DNA from: Trema orientale
Lineage: Eukaryota; Streptophyta; Magnoliopsida; Rosales; Cannabaceae
Length of the DNA stretch: 64,000 bases
Direction: 5' to 3'
NCBI GenBank assembly: GCA_002914845.1
Contig: JXTC01000192.1
Coordinates: forward strand, 1-64,000
The notes under the pieces: generated by a model
The model's input: only the letters and a program-made list of their open reading frames with translations
What the model was told of the DNA's origin: nothing
Databases searched by the model: none
Made by a program: the position numbers and the translations under genes
In this document: one piece after another, positions 25,160-37,231 of the stretch
Layout: each line of letters starts with the position of its first letter
Numbering within the stretch: position 1 is the first letter of the stretch

Positions 25160-27325
25160 TATGTCAAAGTGATATTTTACTCGGCAAGACAGGGGATGAT
25201 CCAAAGCGAAGTTAGTTAATAATACATACTATTATATGTATTACAAGAATTAAAAGGATAAGAACAAATATATTATAAGATGTTAACTAAAGTATGAAAT
25301 TAAAAGATAAAAATATAAAGATATGAAGTTGTAGAATAAAATTCTTACCAATAGGGGATCTACTCTTGATACATCAAATAAGTATAATCTAAATTCTTAT
25401 ATAACTCAATTGGAATCCACATAGAATAGAGACTCCAATCGGTGAGTATAGCATAAAAGGTTCATCACAAGATACATATATGATTGTATTAGTTTCCTTA
25501 ATTGCATTCTTTGAATAACGCTAATATTGGTAAATGTGATCAAGCATTCATGGTGCCAACTTACGCTATAACAACTCAAGATTCCTTTCACAGCCGGCTC
25601 TTAGTGCAAATGGCCCAGAGAGAATCGAGTATTTTGTGTACCAATGGTTGTCCACAATGAGTCAAAACTCACCACTTTACAAAGAAGGTATTAAGATTGA
25701 TTAAGAAAACAAAGCAACACATATTATAATAATGATTTAAGGATATAATTTAGAGATTTAGTTTATACCTATTTTTCCCCAAAAGATTCCCCTTTTTACC
25801 TTAGCAAGATGCAAGTTGACTGACTAGATATGGGGATGAAGAAAAAAAATATGAACAAGATATAAATATAACTTTAAATAGAAATATCTTACTACTTTAC
25901 ATGCAAAAGAGAATTACAGCAAGGTGAAATACTTAAGTAAAGAAAAAAAGAAAATTAACTTGATTTTTTGGACCCAAGCTGCCTAAAATGATTTATTTAG
26001 GCCTATTTATAGATGATTGGAGGAGGAAGAATACAAACAAAGTTAGGTACAAGTTTGATAAATATGCCACCACTTTTGACAAAGTTTCTTCCCTCACATG
26101 CATTGTCCAAAACACAGAGAAATACACATCATTGTTTTCCGCTCAAAACAGTAAAGTTGTAGGTAATTGTCGCAAGAATCACGTGAAAAAGGGTTTTGTG
26201 TTTTTGAGATAAAGCCCGAATACTGAACAATGTCGGGCTGGTCCAAGATTGCACTCCAATACTATTGAAGTCCAGTTCTATCCTATTAAATATAGGGTTT
26301 CTATCACTTTTACGTATAAAAAACTAAAAAAATTACAAAAATACAGAAGTTAGACTTTTTTCAAATTTTCGTAAGGTTTTTATTAGAAAATATCACTTTT
26401 TAAAAAATATTTAAAAAAATACTATTTTTTAAAATAGTTACAGGTTACCGATTTCTGGAAACTTGTTACTGGTTACTAATTATCAGTTATATACTAGTTA
26501 TAAATATCTTTGGTTATCAGAAACTGGTTACTAGAAACTAGTTACTATTTTAAAAAATAATATTTTTCTAAATAGTTTTTAAAAAATGGTATTTATCTAA
26601 TTAAAATTGTACCCGCACCTTAAGAAAACTTAAACCACCGTATTTTTCAAATTTTTTTCAAAATTACCGTATAGAAGAAATTAGACATTATACGGTAATT
26701 TAGAAAACAATTTGAAAAATACGGTGGTTTAAGTTTTTTTAAGGTGCGGTATAGTTTTTATTAGATAAATACCATTTTTTAAAAATAATTTAGAAAAAAA
26801 TCATTTTTTAAAATAGTAACCAGTTTCTAGTGACCAGTTTCCAGAAACTAGTAACTAGTAACCAAAGGTATTTATAACTGGTATATAACTGGTAACTAGT
26901 AACCAGTAACAAATTCCCGAAAACCGGTAACCAGTAACTATTTTAAAAATAATATTTTTCTAAATATTTTTTAAAAAGTGATATTTTTCTAATAAAAACT
27001 GTACGAAAATTTGAAAAAAGACTGAGTTCCGTATTTTTGTAATTCTTTTAGTTTTTTATGTGTAAAAATGATAGAAACCCTTAAATATTTAGTTGGGTTT
27101 TCTCTTTGAGTTGGGTTTAGTTGGACATTGAATATAAATTTTTTGAATCTAGAAATCAACCTGCATCACAAAGATTATTTAACATAAATTAGGGGTAACT
27201 CTTATTTTTGAGCTTATATTTACATAAGTGCTTTAAGCTAGGGAATTTAATGATACTCAAAGTAAATTATGATGATATATATTCTTGGCAAATATGCACA
27301 ATTAGGCGATCATCACTGACTATGC
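25160..27325 (-). mobile_element. inverted second LTR-like copy, nested
   Basis: Read on the minus strand this gives the same order as the flanking copy: 27,310-27,130 matches 24,145-24,340 (CTCAAAAATAAGAGTTA block), 26,290-25,670 matches 24,420-25,140 (CTATAAATAGGCC promoter region, GTCAACTTGCATCTTGCTAA), and 25,610-25,200 matches 27,350-27,780 (AAGTTGGCACCATGAATGC). A palindromic element interrupts it at 26,294-27,080. It therefore inserted in, or arose by inverted duplication with, the flanking copy. Confidence 0.65.
26294..27080. mobile_element. 787-bp foldback (palindromic) element
   Basis: The two halves are near-complete reverse complements about a centre near 26,682 (ATTACCGTATAG ... 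ATTATACGGTAAT). Ends are AGGGTTTCTATC and GATAGAAACCC. An identical 8-bp TTAAATAT flanks both sides (26,286-26,293 and 27,081-27,088). Each arm has a block of degenerate GGTTACTGGTTAC / ACTAGTAACTAG motifs. A single arm of the same family stands alone at 59,306-59,737. No coding capacity. Confidence 0.88.
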
Positions 27326-27790
27326 TAAGAAGGAATCTTAATTTATTGTAGACATAAGTTGGCACCATGAATGCGTGACCACATTTACAAGTATTAGCAT
27401 TATTCAAAGAATATAATCAAGGGAACTATTACAATCACATATGTAACTAGTAATGAGCCTTTAATTGTATATCCTCCTATTAAAACATTCGTTGCTGTGT
27501 ATGGATTCCGATTGAATTGTAAAAGAGTTTAGTTATACTTATTTGATGTACCAAGAATGGATCCTATAATCTTGGAAGGAATTTTATTCTGTAACATTAT
27601 ATCTCTATATTTTTATTTCTTAATTTCATACTCTTATAAACACTATATAACATATTTGTTCCCATCCTTTTAATTGTTGTAATACATATTATGGTTATTA
27701 TTAACTAACTTCCCTGTGAATCGACCCTGATCTTGCTATGTAAAATTTTACTTTAACATTCATGCACTTGAGAGAAGACTTCATTTATTT

Positions 27791-29363
27791 GAACCAACAG
27801 TCAGTAGATATGTCAAGTGTAAAAAATACATATACCCGGTCATTTAGCTATAAAAAGAGAAAAATGAACATTTATTGAAACAAAGTGTAACAAGAGGATA
27901 CACACTCTAATTTCCTAAAATGGTTGTAATTAGATACCTATTAAAAATATATACTCAAATTATCGTTATGTACCCAATTATTTTAACAAATTAATTCTCA
28001 TTTGTTAGTTAATGGTTCTTAAACTATTTTCTAACGTTTGTAAATTTACGGAATTTTAAAATATAAAATTTACGGAGCATCACTCTTAAGTATACATTTT
28101 CTTTTTTGGTATATTAATGTATATACTCAATATATTTTCATATATACAAATTGTTGTGTTATTAACTATTACCCTTATCAACAACCATTATTTTCTTAAA
28201 ATTTTAATATTTATTTTTTTAAACTTCTTTTTTTACGTTTATGAGTTCATTGAACTGCATAAATCCCAAATTTATTTAGAAAATACTATTTATTAAAATA
28301 TTTAGAAAATTACTACTTGCACTAGTTGATGAGATACTTGAGGTAACCACTAGTGTATTTACCTCAGATAGCTTGACCGGTTATCTCAAGTAACTCGATT
28401 GGTTACCCCCGAATAATCTGATTGGTTACCTAGAGTACCACTAAACAAACCAATTTTGAAGGGAAAAAAAATGATATTTTGTAAATATTTTTGAAAAATC
28501 TATTTTTAAAGAAACTTTAAAGGTTGATATTTTTCTAATCAATCTGGCATTTTTCAAAAAGTTCAGCCCATATGAAATTTCCAAATTTTTGGATTTTGGG
28601 CCTGAATTTTGTACGAAGCCCATTAAGATATCTAACAGAGCCATCTAACTGTGATTGGTCCTTTTTAGTTGTAAACTAGTACAAATAGGTGTTCTTTTTG
28701 TTGGTTGATCATTGTAATCTTTTGTAATGTATTTTCTCAGTTTAAGAGATTGAACACTCGAGTTGTGAGGAAACAAGAGTGTGAGTTTTTGGTAAAATCT
28801 TTGGATTGTTTGTATGTTAGGAACTTGTTCTTGAGTGTTCAGAGAGATTAGTGTGTAACTGATTGATATTGATTAGTGGATTACCCCTGCCTTTGACGTA
28901 TTAGGATGATCATATTTGAAATATGAAACAAGCGAACATTATGACCTTTTCGTGTTCCTTTTGTGATTGTTATTCTTGAACTTGGTACTGATCTGATAAC
29001 CAAGATATTAATGCATAAGTGATAATTCCGCTTTATCTCCGAAAAATCTATATAACAAAAGCTTGTTTTTCAACATACACAATTACACATGCTTCCTGAA
29101 CAAAGTCACTTTAGTGGGATCGATCCACTACGCTAATCTTTTGTCCAAAGAGAAATTCTAGGTACATTTTTGTTTAAGCGTAGGGACACATAAGCTTGTG
29201 GGATGAGTAAAATCTATTAATTATTCTTATTTTTTCCTTTTATTCAAGTATCATGATACATTGATTTTAGGGGAATACACAAACTCTCTAACTAAATGCT
29301 ACCAATTTTTTTTTTTCGAACAATGGAAAAGTAAATTGATACAGTGATCCTAATTTTGTACAT
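27791..29363. other. spacer with possible repeat remnants
   Basis: Positions 28,270-28,560 contain GGTTACCT / TTGGTTACC motifs between ATATTTTTCTAAT-type ends, perhaps a distant relative of the foldback family. Positions 28,660-29,130 (AGAGATTGAACACTCGAG, then TGAGTGTTCAGAGAGATTAG, later GGGATCGATCCACTACGC) resemble LTR leader and end sequence, but I cannot set borders. No gene is supported. Confidence 0.3.
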
Positions 29364-31242
29364 CTAGAAAACAAATGGAATAACAACCTTCAAATCTCTA
29401 GGGAAGTCTTCGAACTTGGAGAGGTACCACTTCCGAGTAGCATAACTCCTCCCCATCAAGTAGAGCAATGAGCCCATGGCACAAGAGAATGTAAAGCTTG
29501 TTTGGGAAATAAATGAGAACCCTAGAAACATTATGATCTCAAAGAGATAATGAGGGCATATGACTAGGCCAAACAAACCACCTTTGGGGATCTTGTACAC
29601 TTTCTCACCCTTGTGTCTTAGTTGGGAAAGAAGAAAGTGGTGGTAGAAATTTCCAACTATCCCAATCACAAACAGAACAACCCCAAAAAATTTCAAATCA
29701 ATTGGAGGCTCCACAAGATCTTGGGATAGGTGTTGAGCGTAAATCATCATTGCAGTGCTTAAGGAATAACTCACGCTCACAAAAATTGTACCATCAATGG
29801 CCATGCCTCCGCTGTATTTGTGAATGAATAGAACCTAGTATAACATATTTACATGGTAATAAATAGACACAATATAAGAATATTGACAATCATATCTACA
29901 TCTTTCTTAATTTAGAAAAAATATAGAGGTATTACAAGTTGAAAGATGGAATTAACTAATTATAAAGCAGCAATACGACTGACTAGTCTCTAGTTGGATA
30001 AGACCATTCAATTTTTTGCCCCTTTGTGACTAGACATAATGTTATAATTATTCAACATATTTATTTATGGTGTTATTAAGAATATAATCCCCTCAAAAAA
30101 AAAAAGAATATAAAAGAGGAACACTAGAAAGCTCTCCTGAGTAGATGCATCACACATGGTATAAAAGAGATCATCCACTAGTGATGTCACGAGGTGTTTA
30201 CATGAACGGACAAAAAAAGTTGTCGATTAATTATTGAGTTGTTAGAACCATCCGACTTTAAATTCAAAATACTTGAGCTAGACGAAGTTTTTTTATTTTA
30301 TATATATATATATCACCAATTCAGTATTTTTGTTTTACTTATAAATAGGTATCGTTTTGGTCAATTAAAATTTATTATGCATATTTTTTTATAATAATTG
30401 GTCAATTAAAATTTATTATGCATATTTTTTTATAATAAAAAGTAAGAGAGAGAAAGAGCATTAATAATGCACGTCCTTTTATGCATATTATTATAACTGT
30501 TAGATCACCGTTAGATGATGATCTAACGGCTAAAAAAAATATCTGTACATAGGTTACAAAAAATAGCTACCGAATTGACAACCATATTTAAGTAAAAGGA
30601 GATATATATTTAATTACCTCAAGTTGGTTAAATATATTATCAATTAAATTAATAATGGAACGTCCATAAAATAATAATAATAATAATAATGGACCAGCAT
30701 AAGGTTAGCACGTAGGTTTAATTATATCTGAGTTTTCACAAAGGTATTAAAAATGTCAACACTAAAACAAAACATCACATGTCCAATTATGTTATCCAAA
30801 TGAATTTGAAACGACGAGATATGTCACTTCTTAGAACTAATAAGTCCATTAATGTTCGTCAAATTATTTTAGTATTGCTATTAAGCCCAAAAAGTTGATT
30901 TAAGTTGATTACCTCAAAGATCCTCTTGAAGAAATGAAAAATCAAGGCCAGATTCAGCAGGAGGAATCTGAGATCGTGACGTGGCAAAATCAGGAAGGAA
31001 GCGAGAGAAGCAAGAAACGACGGTGCGTAGAAGAGAATCATGCCCGTTCTGCTAGACAGATTAATTGTTGTCTTTCGATTTTGGGAGCCAGAATTCCAGA
31101 ATTTTGAGTATCCCAAGGGCCTTCCGTAGAGCTCCAACGACGCCAAAACGGAAGTGCCTACTATGGTGAAAAACGACAAGTCGTTGAGTATGGGGAGAGA
31201 CGGAGGAGCTGCAAAGAGAAGCTTTCCAAACACCCACGGCAT
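29364..31242 (-). CDS. steroid 5-alpha-reductase family protein, array gene 3
   Basis: Two exons: 31,242-30,913 and 29,834-29,364, giving 266 aa. The borders are GAG|GTAATC and TACTAG|GTT, phase 0. It starts MPWVFGKLLFAAPPSLPI. An in-frame ATG at 31,344 would add 34 residues, but a TATA-like element lies between the two ATGs and the shorter start matches its paralogues. The C-terminal part carries DLKFFGV, VGNFYHHFLLSQLR, KIPKGGLFGLVICPHYLFE and ends KVVIPFVF. It is the most divergent copy at the N-terminus (LGYSKFWNSGSQNRK rather than NNMPYSKFLN), sharing GSQNR with array gene 4. Predicted ER membrane NADPH-dependent reductase; substrate unknown. The intron is 1.08 kb. Confidence 0.87.
30313..30583. 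mobile_element. short TIR element (about 230-270 bp family), copy 2
   Basis: The ends ATCACCAATTCAGTATTTTT and inverted ATGGTTGTCAATTCGGTAGC are imperfect terminal repeats in a TA-rich setting. It contains the shared GATCTAACGGCTAAAAAAAA motif and, unlike its relatives, a perfect 40-bp tandem duplication (30,358-30,437; unit begins TTGGTCAATTAAAATTTATT). It lies in the intron of array gene 3. Confidence 0.6.
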
Positions 31243-31309
31243 CTTTTCCAAGCTTTCTGTAGTGTTCGAATTTCTCAAGAAGCGGATATGAGTATGACTA
31301 TATGAGTAG

Positions 31310-31318
31310 AATTTATAG
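31310..31318 (-). promoter_or_regulatory. TATA-like element of array gene 3
   Basis: The minus strand reads ATCTATAAATTC about 70 bp above the ATG at 31,242. Its place between two in-frame ATGs favours the downstream start. Confidence 0.5.
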
Positions 31319-31344
31319 ATAGAGATAAGAGAACCATCAGGCAT

Positions 31345-32630
31345 TTTGTTTCTTTCTCAACCGTATGGGTGTGAGGAATATTCTTTACGAAAAAAAAAAG
31401 GGTATTTTGTTTTTGAATGATTAATACACATCCAAATGAAACTATATCTTAGAAAATAAGAAAAGAAAAGAAATAGAATAAAAATCAGTGGAATCTATAG
31501 AATGATTATCACAAAACTGTCAATACTCATTTAGGGGGTTTTAATTTTTTTTCCAATAAATGATAGTAACATTAGGGAAAATTCAAATATCCAATAATTA
31601 GGTTGGCATCCAAAAAACTACCTATTCTGCATTCAACAACTACTATGAAAAAACAAAAAATATTAGAAACATAACTATCATATCATGCTTCGTTTAAGGC
31701 TAATCAGATGAAATTCAGTATTTGGAAAAAAAAAATGGAAAAAGAAAATCAACGAAAACAATAGTATCTAAGTAAGTACTAATCTTTAATTCTTTATATT
31801 AAAATATTCGGTTTATTCAAAAAAAAAAATTAGGTGTATTGTATAATGGAATTCCCGGAGATAAACCATCCATGTTAATTTTTTGTGCAACAAAGTAGAG
31901 GAAGAAGCTGACAAACAACTGAAATTTGGAGAGCGAGCTTATTTCTGTACTTGTCTTTTGTGTAGGTATTGTTCGCTTTGGCATTATATAACTTCAAGGA
32001 TTTCTACTATTTTGTCAGGACCATCTATTATAAAAAATTCATCTAATAAAAAATTGTCTTTTTTTTTGGCTTAATTTCAAGAAACTTCTACACAAATAAA
32101 GAACAATTATAAGCATATTCTCATTCTGATTTTCAAACAATGGGGAAGTCTAAATACCTCTTATATTCTCATTCTCATTATCAAACAATCTGGATCACTA
32201 CTCTGTGGTTCAATCAGAATGAAGAGACTGTTCAAGAAACAAATAAGATTCCTAACCACTATAATCTCAAACAACTAATGAAGGCATGCAATCGCAATGT
32301 ATTTAAGATAAATTGAAGTAAAGTGAATAAATGCAAACCAGCACCTATTAAACTTTTGCAAGTTAGCTTACCTTTAATTGTATTTGCATTTTTTGTTCAC
32401 GGTCACGAGTAAACGAATGTCATAATTAGTCTTTCACAGATTTTTATTTCTTTATTAAAAACACTTTAAGGAACAATAAAAAGCGTCTGCTGATCAGAGA
32501 TAGTGGACTGACATGTAATTAATCTAACGGTTAATCTTAACACGTCAACACATAAAATGAAAAAAAAAAAAAAATAAAACAATAAAAATAAGTTAAATAA
32601 ACAAGAGTTTAGATGCTATAATAGGCCTAT
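31345..32630. other. non-coding spacer upstream of array gene 3
   Basis: AT-rich sequence with A-runs (31,388; 31,729; 31,820; 32,560). I see no gene. Around 32,200-32,320 short motifs reminiscent of the array genes (GTTCAAGAAACAAATAAGAT, ATCTCAAACAACTAATGAAG) may be a badly decayed fragment of a fifth copy, but alignment is needed. Confidence 0.3.
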
Positions 32631-32639
32631 CCTATTAGC

Positions 32640-34552
32640 CTAAGATTCGCTAACTCAAGAGGAGAGGTAAATTGGATTTTAAAAATTTTTACAAATTTTT
32701 CTTAATAAACAAGTAAATCAAGCAAGTAAAGAAAATAACAAGTAAAAAATAGTTAAGTTGCATGCACAAGTTCAAGATAAATAAATTAAAGAGATAGAGA
32801 TAGAAAAATGCAGATATTATTTTTTACGAGGTTCAACAAACACGACGGTTTGTTTATGTCCCCGGTTCTTGGTAGGAATGGCAATGGGGCGGATCGGGGA
32901 CGGTTTTTCAATTACCATCCCCATCCCCGAAAGCCAATCACAATACCATACCCGCCCCATTAACCATTCTTTTGGATGCGGGGACGGTGCGGGTATTAAC
33001 CAATGGATAACGGGGAAAACCGTGGTTACCCATTACCCATTGATAATAATAAAATATTGAAAAAAATTAAGATGATTATACTAAATTCTTTTCATAATCA
33101 ACAAAATATTAAACACAACAATATATTAATAACTTTTAAACTCTAAAATTTAAATATATAAGTATATATGACTCTCCAAAATCATTATTTTACCAAAAAT
33201 ATAAGAATATAGATAGTGTAAAACTAAATAGATATTTATATGTATAATAATTTTTCTATGTAAATATTTATCGGGGCGGGTACGGTGCGGATTATGCTAA
33301 TACCGTTCCCGCACCATACCCGCATATTAACGGTACGGTTATTCCCCGCCCCGGACGTTTTACCCGCTTGAGCGGTTTTTCCCCTCCCCGTTCGGATCGG
33401 ATAACCACGGATACCCGTAACCATGGGTTATATTGCCATCCCTAGTTCTTGGCAACCCGTTTCGAGCTTTCTATTATCGGATCAAGAGAATGGGCTTGAC
33501 CGTCCCTTTTACACAACGAGTGCTTTCTCCTTGGGCACACTCTCGCCCTTACAATAGGATTGAATCCGGCTCTATCACGCCTAAGTCAGATTGTTTAGAC
33601 TCCGGTGCCAATCTTACCTAAACCGGGTTGTTTATGAATCTCACCTCACAAATATAATTTGGATTTTGTTTTATTGAAATACTCAACTAGAATCTCTCTA
33701 ATAAAAAGATTGATACAAGGTAGGCCTAGAGAGAATAAATGGAAACAAAAGTTATGATCTAGTTTGGCTCAATTGATTTTTGTGAAAAAGTGGATTTGAA
33801 AGTTTGATTCACAAAAGATGATTTGAACAACTTGAAAGTATGTTTAAAGTAATTTAGGAATTTTCAAAAGTTGTTTCAAGTGTTAGAAAAGCTTCTATAT
33901 ATAGTCTAGATTGAAAACTAGTCGTTTTAGACTGTTTGACATACAATTTGTCATTTTCGGCAGACCGAAAATCCACTTTTGATCGGCCGAAAATACTAGC
34001 TGTTGAAAGTGCAGTTGTAACGGTCGAATTTGAAAAACTGTTAAAATAATGCAGAGGAATCGGTAGACCGATTCTGGAGGCCGGTCTACCGAAAATATCC
34101 GAGAGCTATTTTTGAATTTTATTTCAAGTCTTTTTCAATTATTTTCAAAATGTGACTTCATAAATTGATTTATTGTATAATATAGGAACTATAGAAATTC
34201 ATAAATCAATTTAAAAGCTTGAGTAAAATAAATTTCATATTTTAATTTGAGATAAATATGTTTGACAGTTTTGCTTTGAAAATTTCTAATTTTATGAAAA
34301 ATTTGAGCCATTAAGATCATATGATGTGTAAATAAGTATTCAAATACAAGAACTAAGTGTATAACCTTTGCTAATCTAGGTCTTGTAATCTTGAACTTTG
34401 TATTCAAGCTCTTTTCCGTAATCCGTCTTGAATGTCTTGTGATCATTCAATTTAACTTGCTACACATTCAAGTAGATTATTAGATCTTAATCATATATTT
34501 GTTAACTTCAAAATAAGAACGTACGATTGATGATACAAAGCATGAGTCAACA
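32640..34552 (-). mobile_element. solo-LTR-like sequence (Copia type) hosting a hAT-like element
   Basis: Read on the minus strand it begins TGTTGACTCATGC (34,552) and has a TATA-like GACTATATATAGAAGC near 33,900. Further on it contains the segment with GGTTGCCAAGAACC and GTTGAACCTCGTAAAAA found in many plant Copia LTRs. The downstream border is unclear (about 32,640). No polyprotein is present, so a solo LTR is inferred. Confidence 0.5.
32873..33444. mobile_element. hAT-like element with perfect 8-bp target duplication
   Basis: The ends TAGGAATGGCAATGGGGCGG and inverted TAGGGATGGCAATATAACCC are terminal inverted repeats. GTTCTTGG flanks both sides (32,865-32,872 and 33,445-33,452), an exact 8-bp duplication. 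The GC-rich subterminal repeats (GGGGCGGGTACGG, GGGGATGGGGATGG and relatives) stand out from the AT-rich surroundings. There is no transposase. Removing one duplication restores a continuous CGGTTCTTGGCAACCCG stretch of the host LTR. Confidence 0.92.
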
Positions 34553-34973
34553 TATCAAAGTGGCAGTGCTTTCTAAATTTGGAGCTCAGATTATTATTAT
34601 TTGACCTAATCTATAAAAGAATGCTTTGGCTCTAAGTTATGTCTTTTCATGGTCACCAGATTGAAAATTATTTGTTTATTAATTAAATTCTATCTCCCAA
34701 GTAAATTAGAAACTGATAATTGATAACAAATTTAAGCTATGCCAAAAAAATAAATAAATAATCAAAGTAAAATAAAGGGATACATATATATGCCAAATCG
34801 GTCGTTTGCTGTTTACGGCACCTCAATTATTCTGGCAGTGCGCATGTTAGTCAGTGCCAATTGTATTGATGGTTTAGTTTGACCGACCATTATTGCCGTC
34901 CTAATTATTAGTTGTTTCATCTTTTAATTATATTCATTTAGAAGGCTAATGGTATTAACCATCTTAATATATC

Positions 34974-35062
34974 ATTAATTACTAAGTATAGCGACAAACA
35001 AAGAAGTGACAGAGGGTTTAATTACGAAGTATAGCGACAAACAAAGAAGTGACGGAGGGAAG
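34974..35062. repeat. 45-bp tandem duplication
   Basis: The unit AATTAC-AAGTATAGCGACAA then ACAAAGAAGTGAC-GAGGG occurs twice with two or three differences. Confidence 0.85.
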
Positions 35063-35518
35063 AAAATTTTTTAGGGACAGACACTAAAATTCCTTTCAGC
35101 GAAGTTTGTTCTTTTTCTTTTCTTTCTTTTCTTTTTTCTTTTTTTGCCCTTTATATATAAAATTTTGTTTGTATCTTCAGATGGACTTATAATTTAGTAA
35201 TATGTAACTCATGAAATATCTAAATGAGGTAATTTTGAGAGACATATTAGTTGATATAGATTAATATAAAATTAAGAAAAATATTTAAAGTGAGTCCAAA
35301 GAATAATTATCTATAAATATTGAGGGAAAAATTAAGTACTTCAAAATACTAAAATAAAATTGAAAAATAATAAACATCCAGTGGGTTCAAATAAAGGACA
35401 TTATTGAATTTCCTATAAAATATATGAGCAAAAATTTCCCTAAGCCTATGCTAGCTCCATCTCAAGCGACAAGCAGCTAAATTCAGTCCATTGATGGCAA
35501 AATTCTACTTAGAGATAT

Positions 35519-36727
35519 TAACTGAGCCGTGCCGGCTCAGGCACATTTAGCTGCGGCACATTCGTGCTTTGTGTCATGTTAGTCTAGACACGATTAGTAA
35601 TCGTGCCTGTGCCTATGCCCGTGCCTATGCCGGTAACCGATTTCATGCCGTAATCATGTCGTTAACGTGTAATTATCGTGCTTGTCTATTTTCCTACTAA
35701 ATTATTTCTGTTTTCGGTATTATATTATTATCGTGCTTAATTCTGCCTGTTTCCAGTTTTGAGCTATTTTTCGTACTTTAATCATGCTTGTTTTTTACAT
35801 TGTGCTATTTCCGTACCTAATCTTGCTTGTTTTCGATATTATATTATTTTCGTACTAATTGCACCCGTATTAGGTGCTATAATATTTCCATGCCTAATCG
35901 TGCTTGTTTTTTATTATATTATTCTTGTGTCTAACTTTGCTCATTTTTCATATTATATATGATTTCAAGCATAATTATCTCCATTTTCAAACTCTTATTG
36001 TTCTTGTTCCATAATCATTCCCATTATTGATAATTTTTTTTTTTAAATTTAGTTGTTTTAATACTATTAGATATATTTTCTTTTAAGTAATTATGAATTG
36101 TTAATTATTTTATAGTAGAAAGAAATTATTTGAAAATTGAGATAACTTTTTATATAAAAATAAATCTAAATTAAAAATATTAGAGTGTACGTGAGTAATG
36201 ATAATTCCAAAATTTAATAAGTTTGAGCCAAAGAGTATAAAGATATTAAGAATCTAAGGTAAAACTCACCTCCAATAGGAAATCTTTAAAATATTAAGAA
36301 AGAAAAATACACTATAGTACGTGCTAATCATAACTTCTGAGTTATATATTTTGATATAATTTGAGTAGACACCAATTTAGTTGGAATGTACTTTAACTAT
36401 AAAAATTTAAGTTAATTTTTCGTTTAAAAAAAAAAAACTAGAAATTGACGTAATATTTACAATATATGTTATTTTTACTTCATAAAATATTTTAGTTTTA
36501 ATTTTTTTTTCTATTTTTTAAAATTTATTGTATTAAAATTATACCCCAAAAAATTAAAATAAATTTAAAATAAATCTATTGTTTACAAACTAATTATTTT
36601 TCTTAATCGTGTTTACCGTATCTATTATTCATGCATGTTGTGTTATGTATCATACTTGTGCTGCGTCGACTTATGATCGTGTCCTATTCATATCGGCCCA
36701 TTAGTGTGGGCCATTTTGACACCATTA
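35519..36727. mobile_element. hAT-like repeat with internal degenerate tandem units
   Basis: The left part has GAGCCGTGCCGGCTCAGGC and TCGTGCCTGTGCC blocks. The right part, inverted, has GGTGTCAAAATGGCCCACAC and GGGCCGATATGAATAGGACA. Such GC-rich ends are known from plant hAT-like repeats. From 35,660 to 36,000 a unit of roughly 60 bp containing CCTAATCGTGCTTGTTTTTT repeats about five times with variation. Borders and target duplication are uncertain (ATTAA on both sides). Confidence 0.5.
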
Positions 36728-37001
36728 ATTCTACTATTATTGTCAAGGGCGTACGTTTTTGTCTGTGGTAATACATAACTTGAATTATGCGAGTTTCTGT
36801 GGCAAACAATAAATGAATTTCATTTTTGGAAAGAAAAAAAAAATCATTATATTACTGAATAAAATACGATCAAGATTTTTGTCATGGCGCATAGGTGGGT
36901 TCTCTTAATAGATGACAAAAATAGGATCAAGATTTCCCTCCAAAATTATTGTTCTAATTCATGTCCAGCCTATAGGAAATAACGCATCATATATATATAT
37001 A

Positions 37002-37231
37002 GGTTGCCAATCCAGTAAGTATTTTTTTTTTAACCTATGTGTAGGTATTTTTTTTTTAGCTGTTAGATTATCATATAATAGTGATCGAACGGCTATAATG
37101 AAGTGTATAAAAAGACGTGCATCATTAATGCTATTTTTTTCTTACTTTTTATTATAAAAAAATGTGCATTATAAATTTTTATTGGCTAAATTGATACATG
37201 GTAAAAAAAAATACCTACCAGATTAGCGCCC
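37002..37231. mobile_element. short TIR element (about 230-270 bp family), copy 3
   Basis: The left end GGTTGCCAATCCAGTAAGTA and the inverted right end GGGCGCTAATCTGGTAGGTA are terminal inverted repeats of about 30 bp, running into T-runs. The flanks are TATATA on both sides, so the target duplication cannot be set. Confidence 0.75.

Larger units (their letters stand above)
24140..27790 (+). mobile_element. split LTR-like sequence hosting an inverted second copy
   Basis: On the plus strand 24,140-25,160 carries the first part (TATA-like TTCTATAAATGGGGCC near 24,712; GTTAACTTGCATCTTGCTAA near 25,050). About 27,330-27,790 carries the last part, with the gypsy-LTR-like finish TTAACTTCCCTGTGAATCGA-type sequence. 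The middle (25,160-27,325) is a second, inverted copy of the same sequence. About 100 bp or more of this copy appears to be missing at the junction. No polyprotein is visible, so solo LTRs are inferred. Confidence 0.65.

Noticed and set aside
25988..26212. 74-aa plus-strand open frame
   Set aside because: It lies in the inverted LTR-like copy, where homologous sequence in the other copy is not open.
31242..31344. N-terminal extension of array gene 3 from the ATG at 31,344
   Set aside because: A TATA-like element lies inside the extension and the paralogues align from the ATG at 31,242, so it is treated as promoter and 5' UTR.
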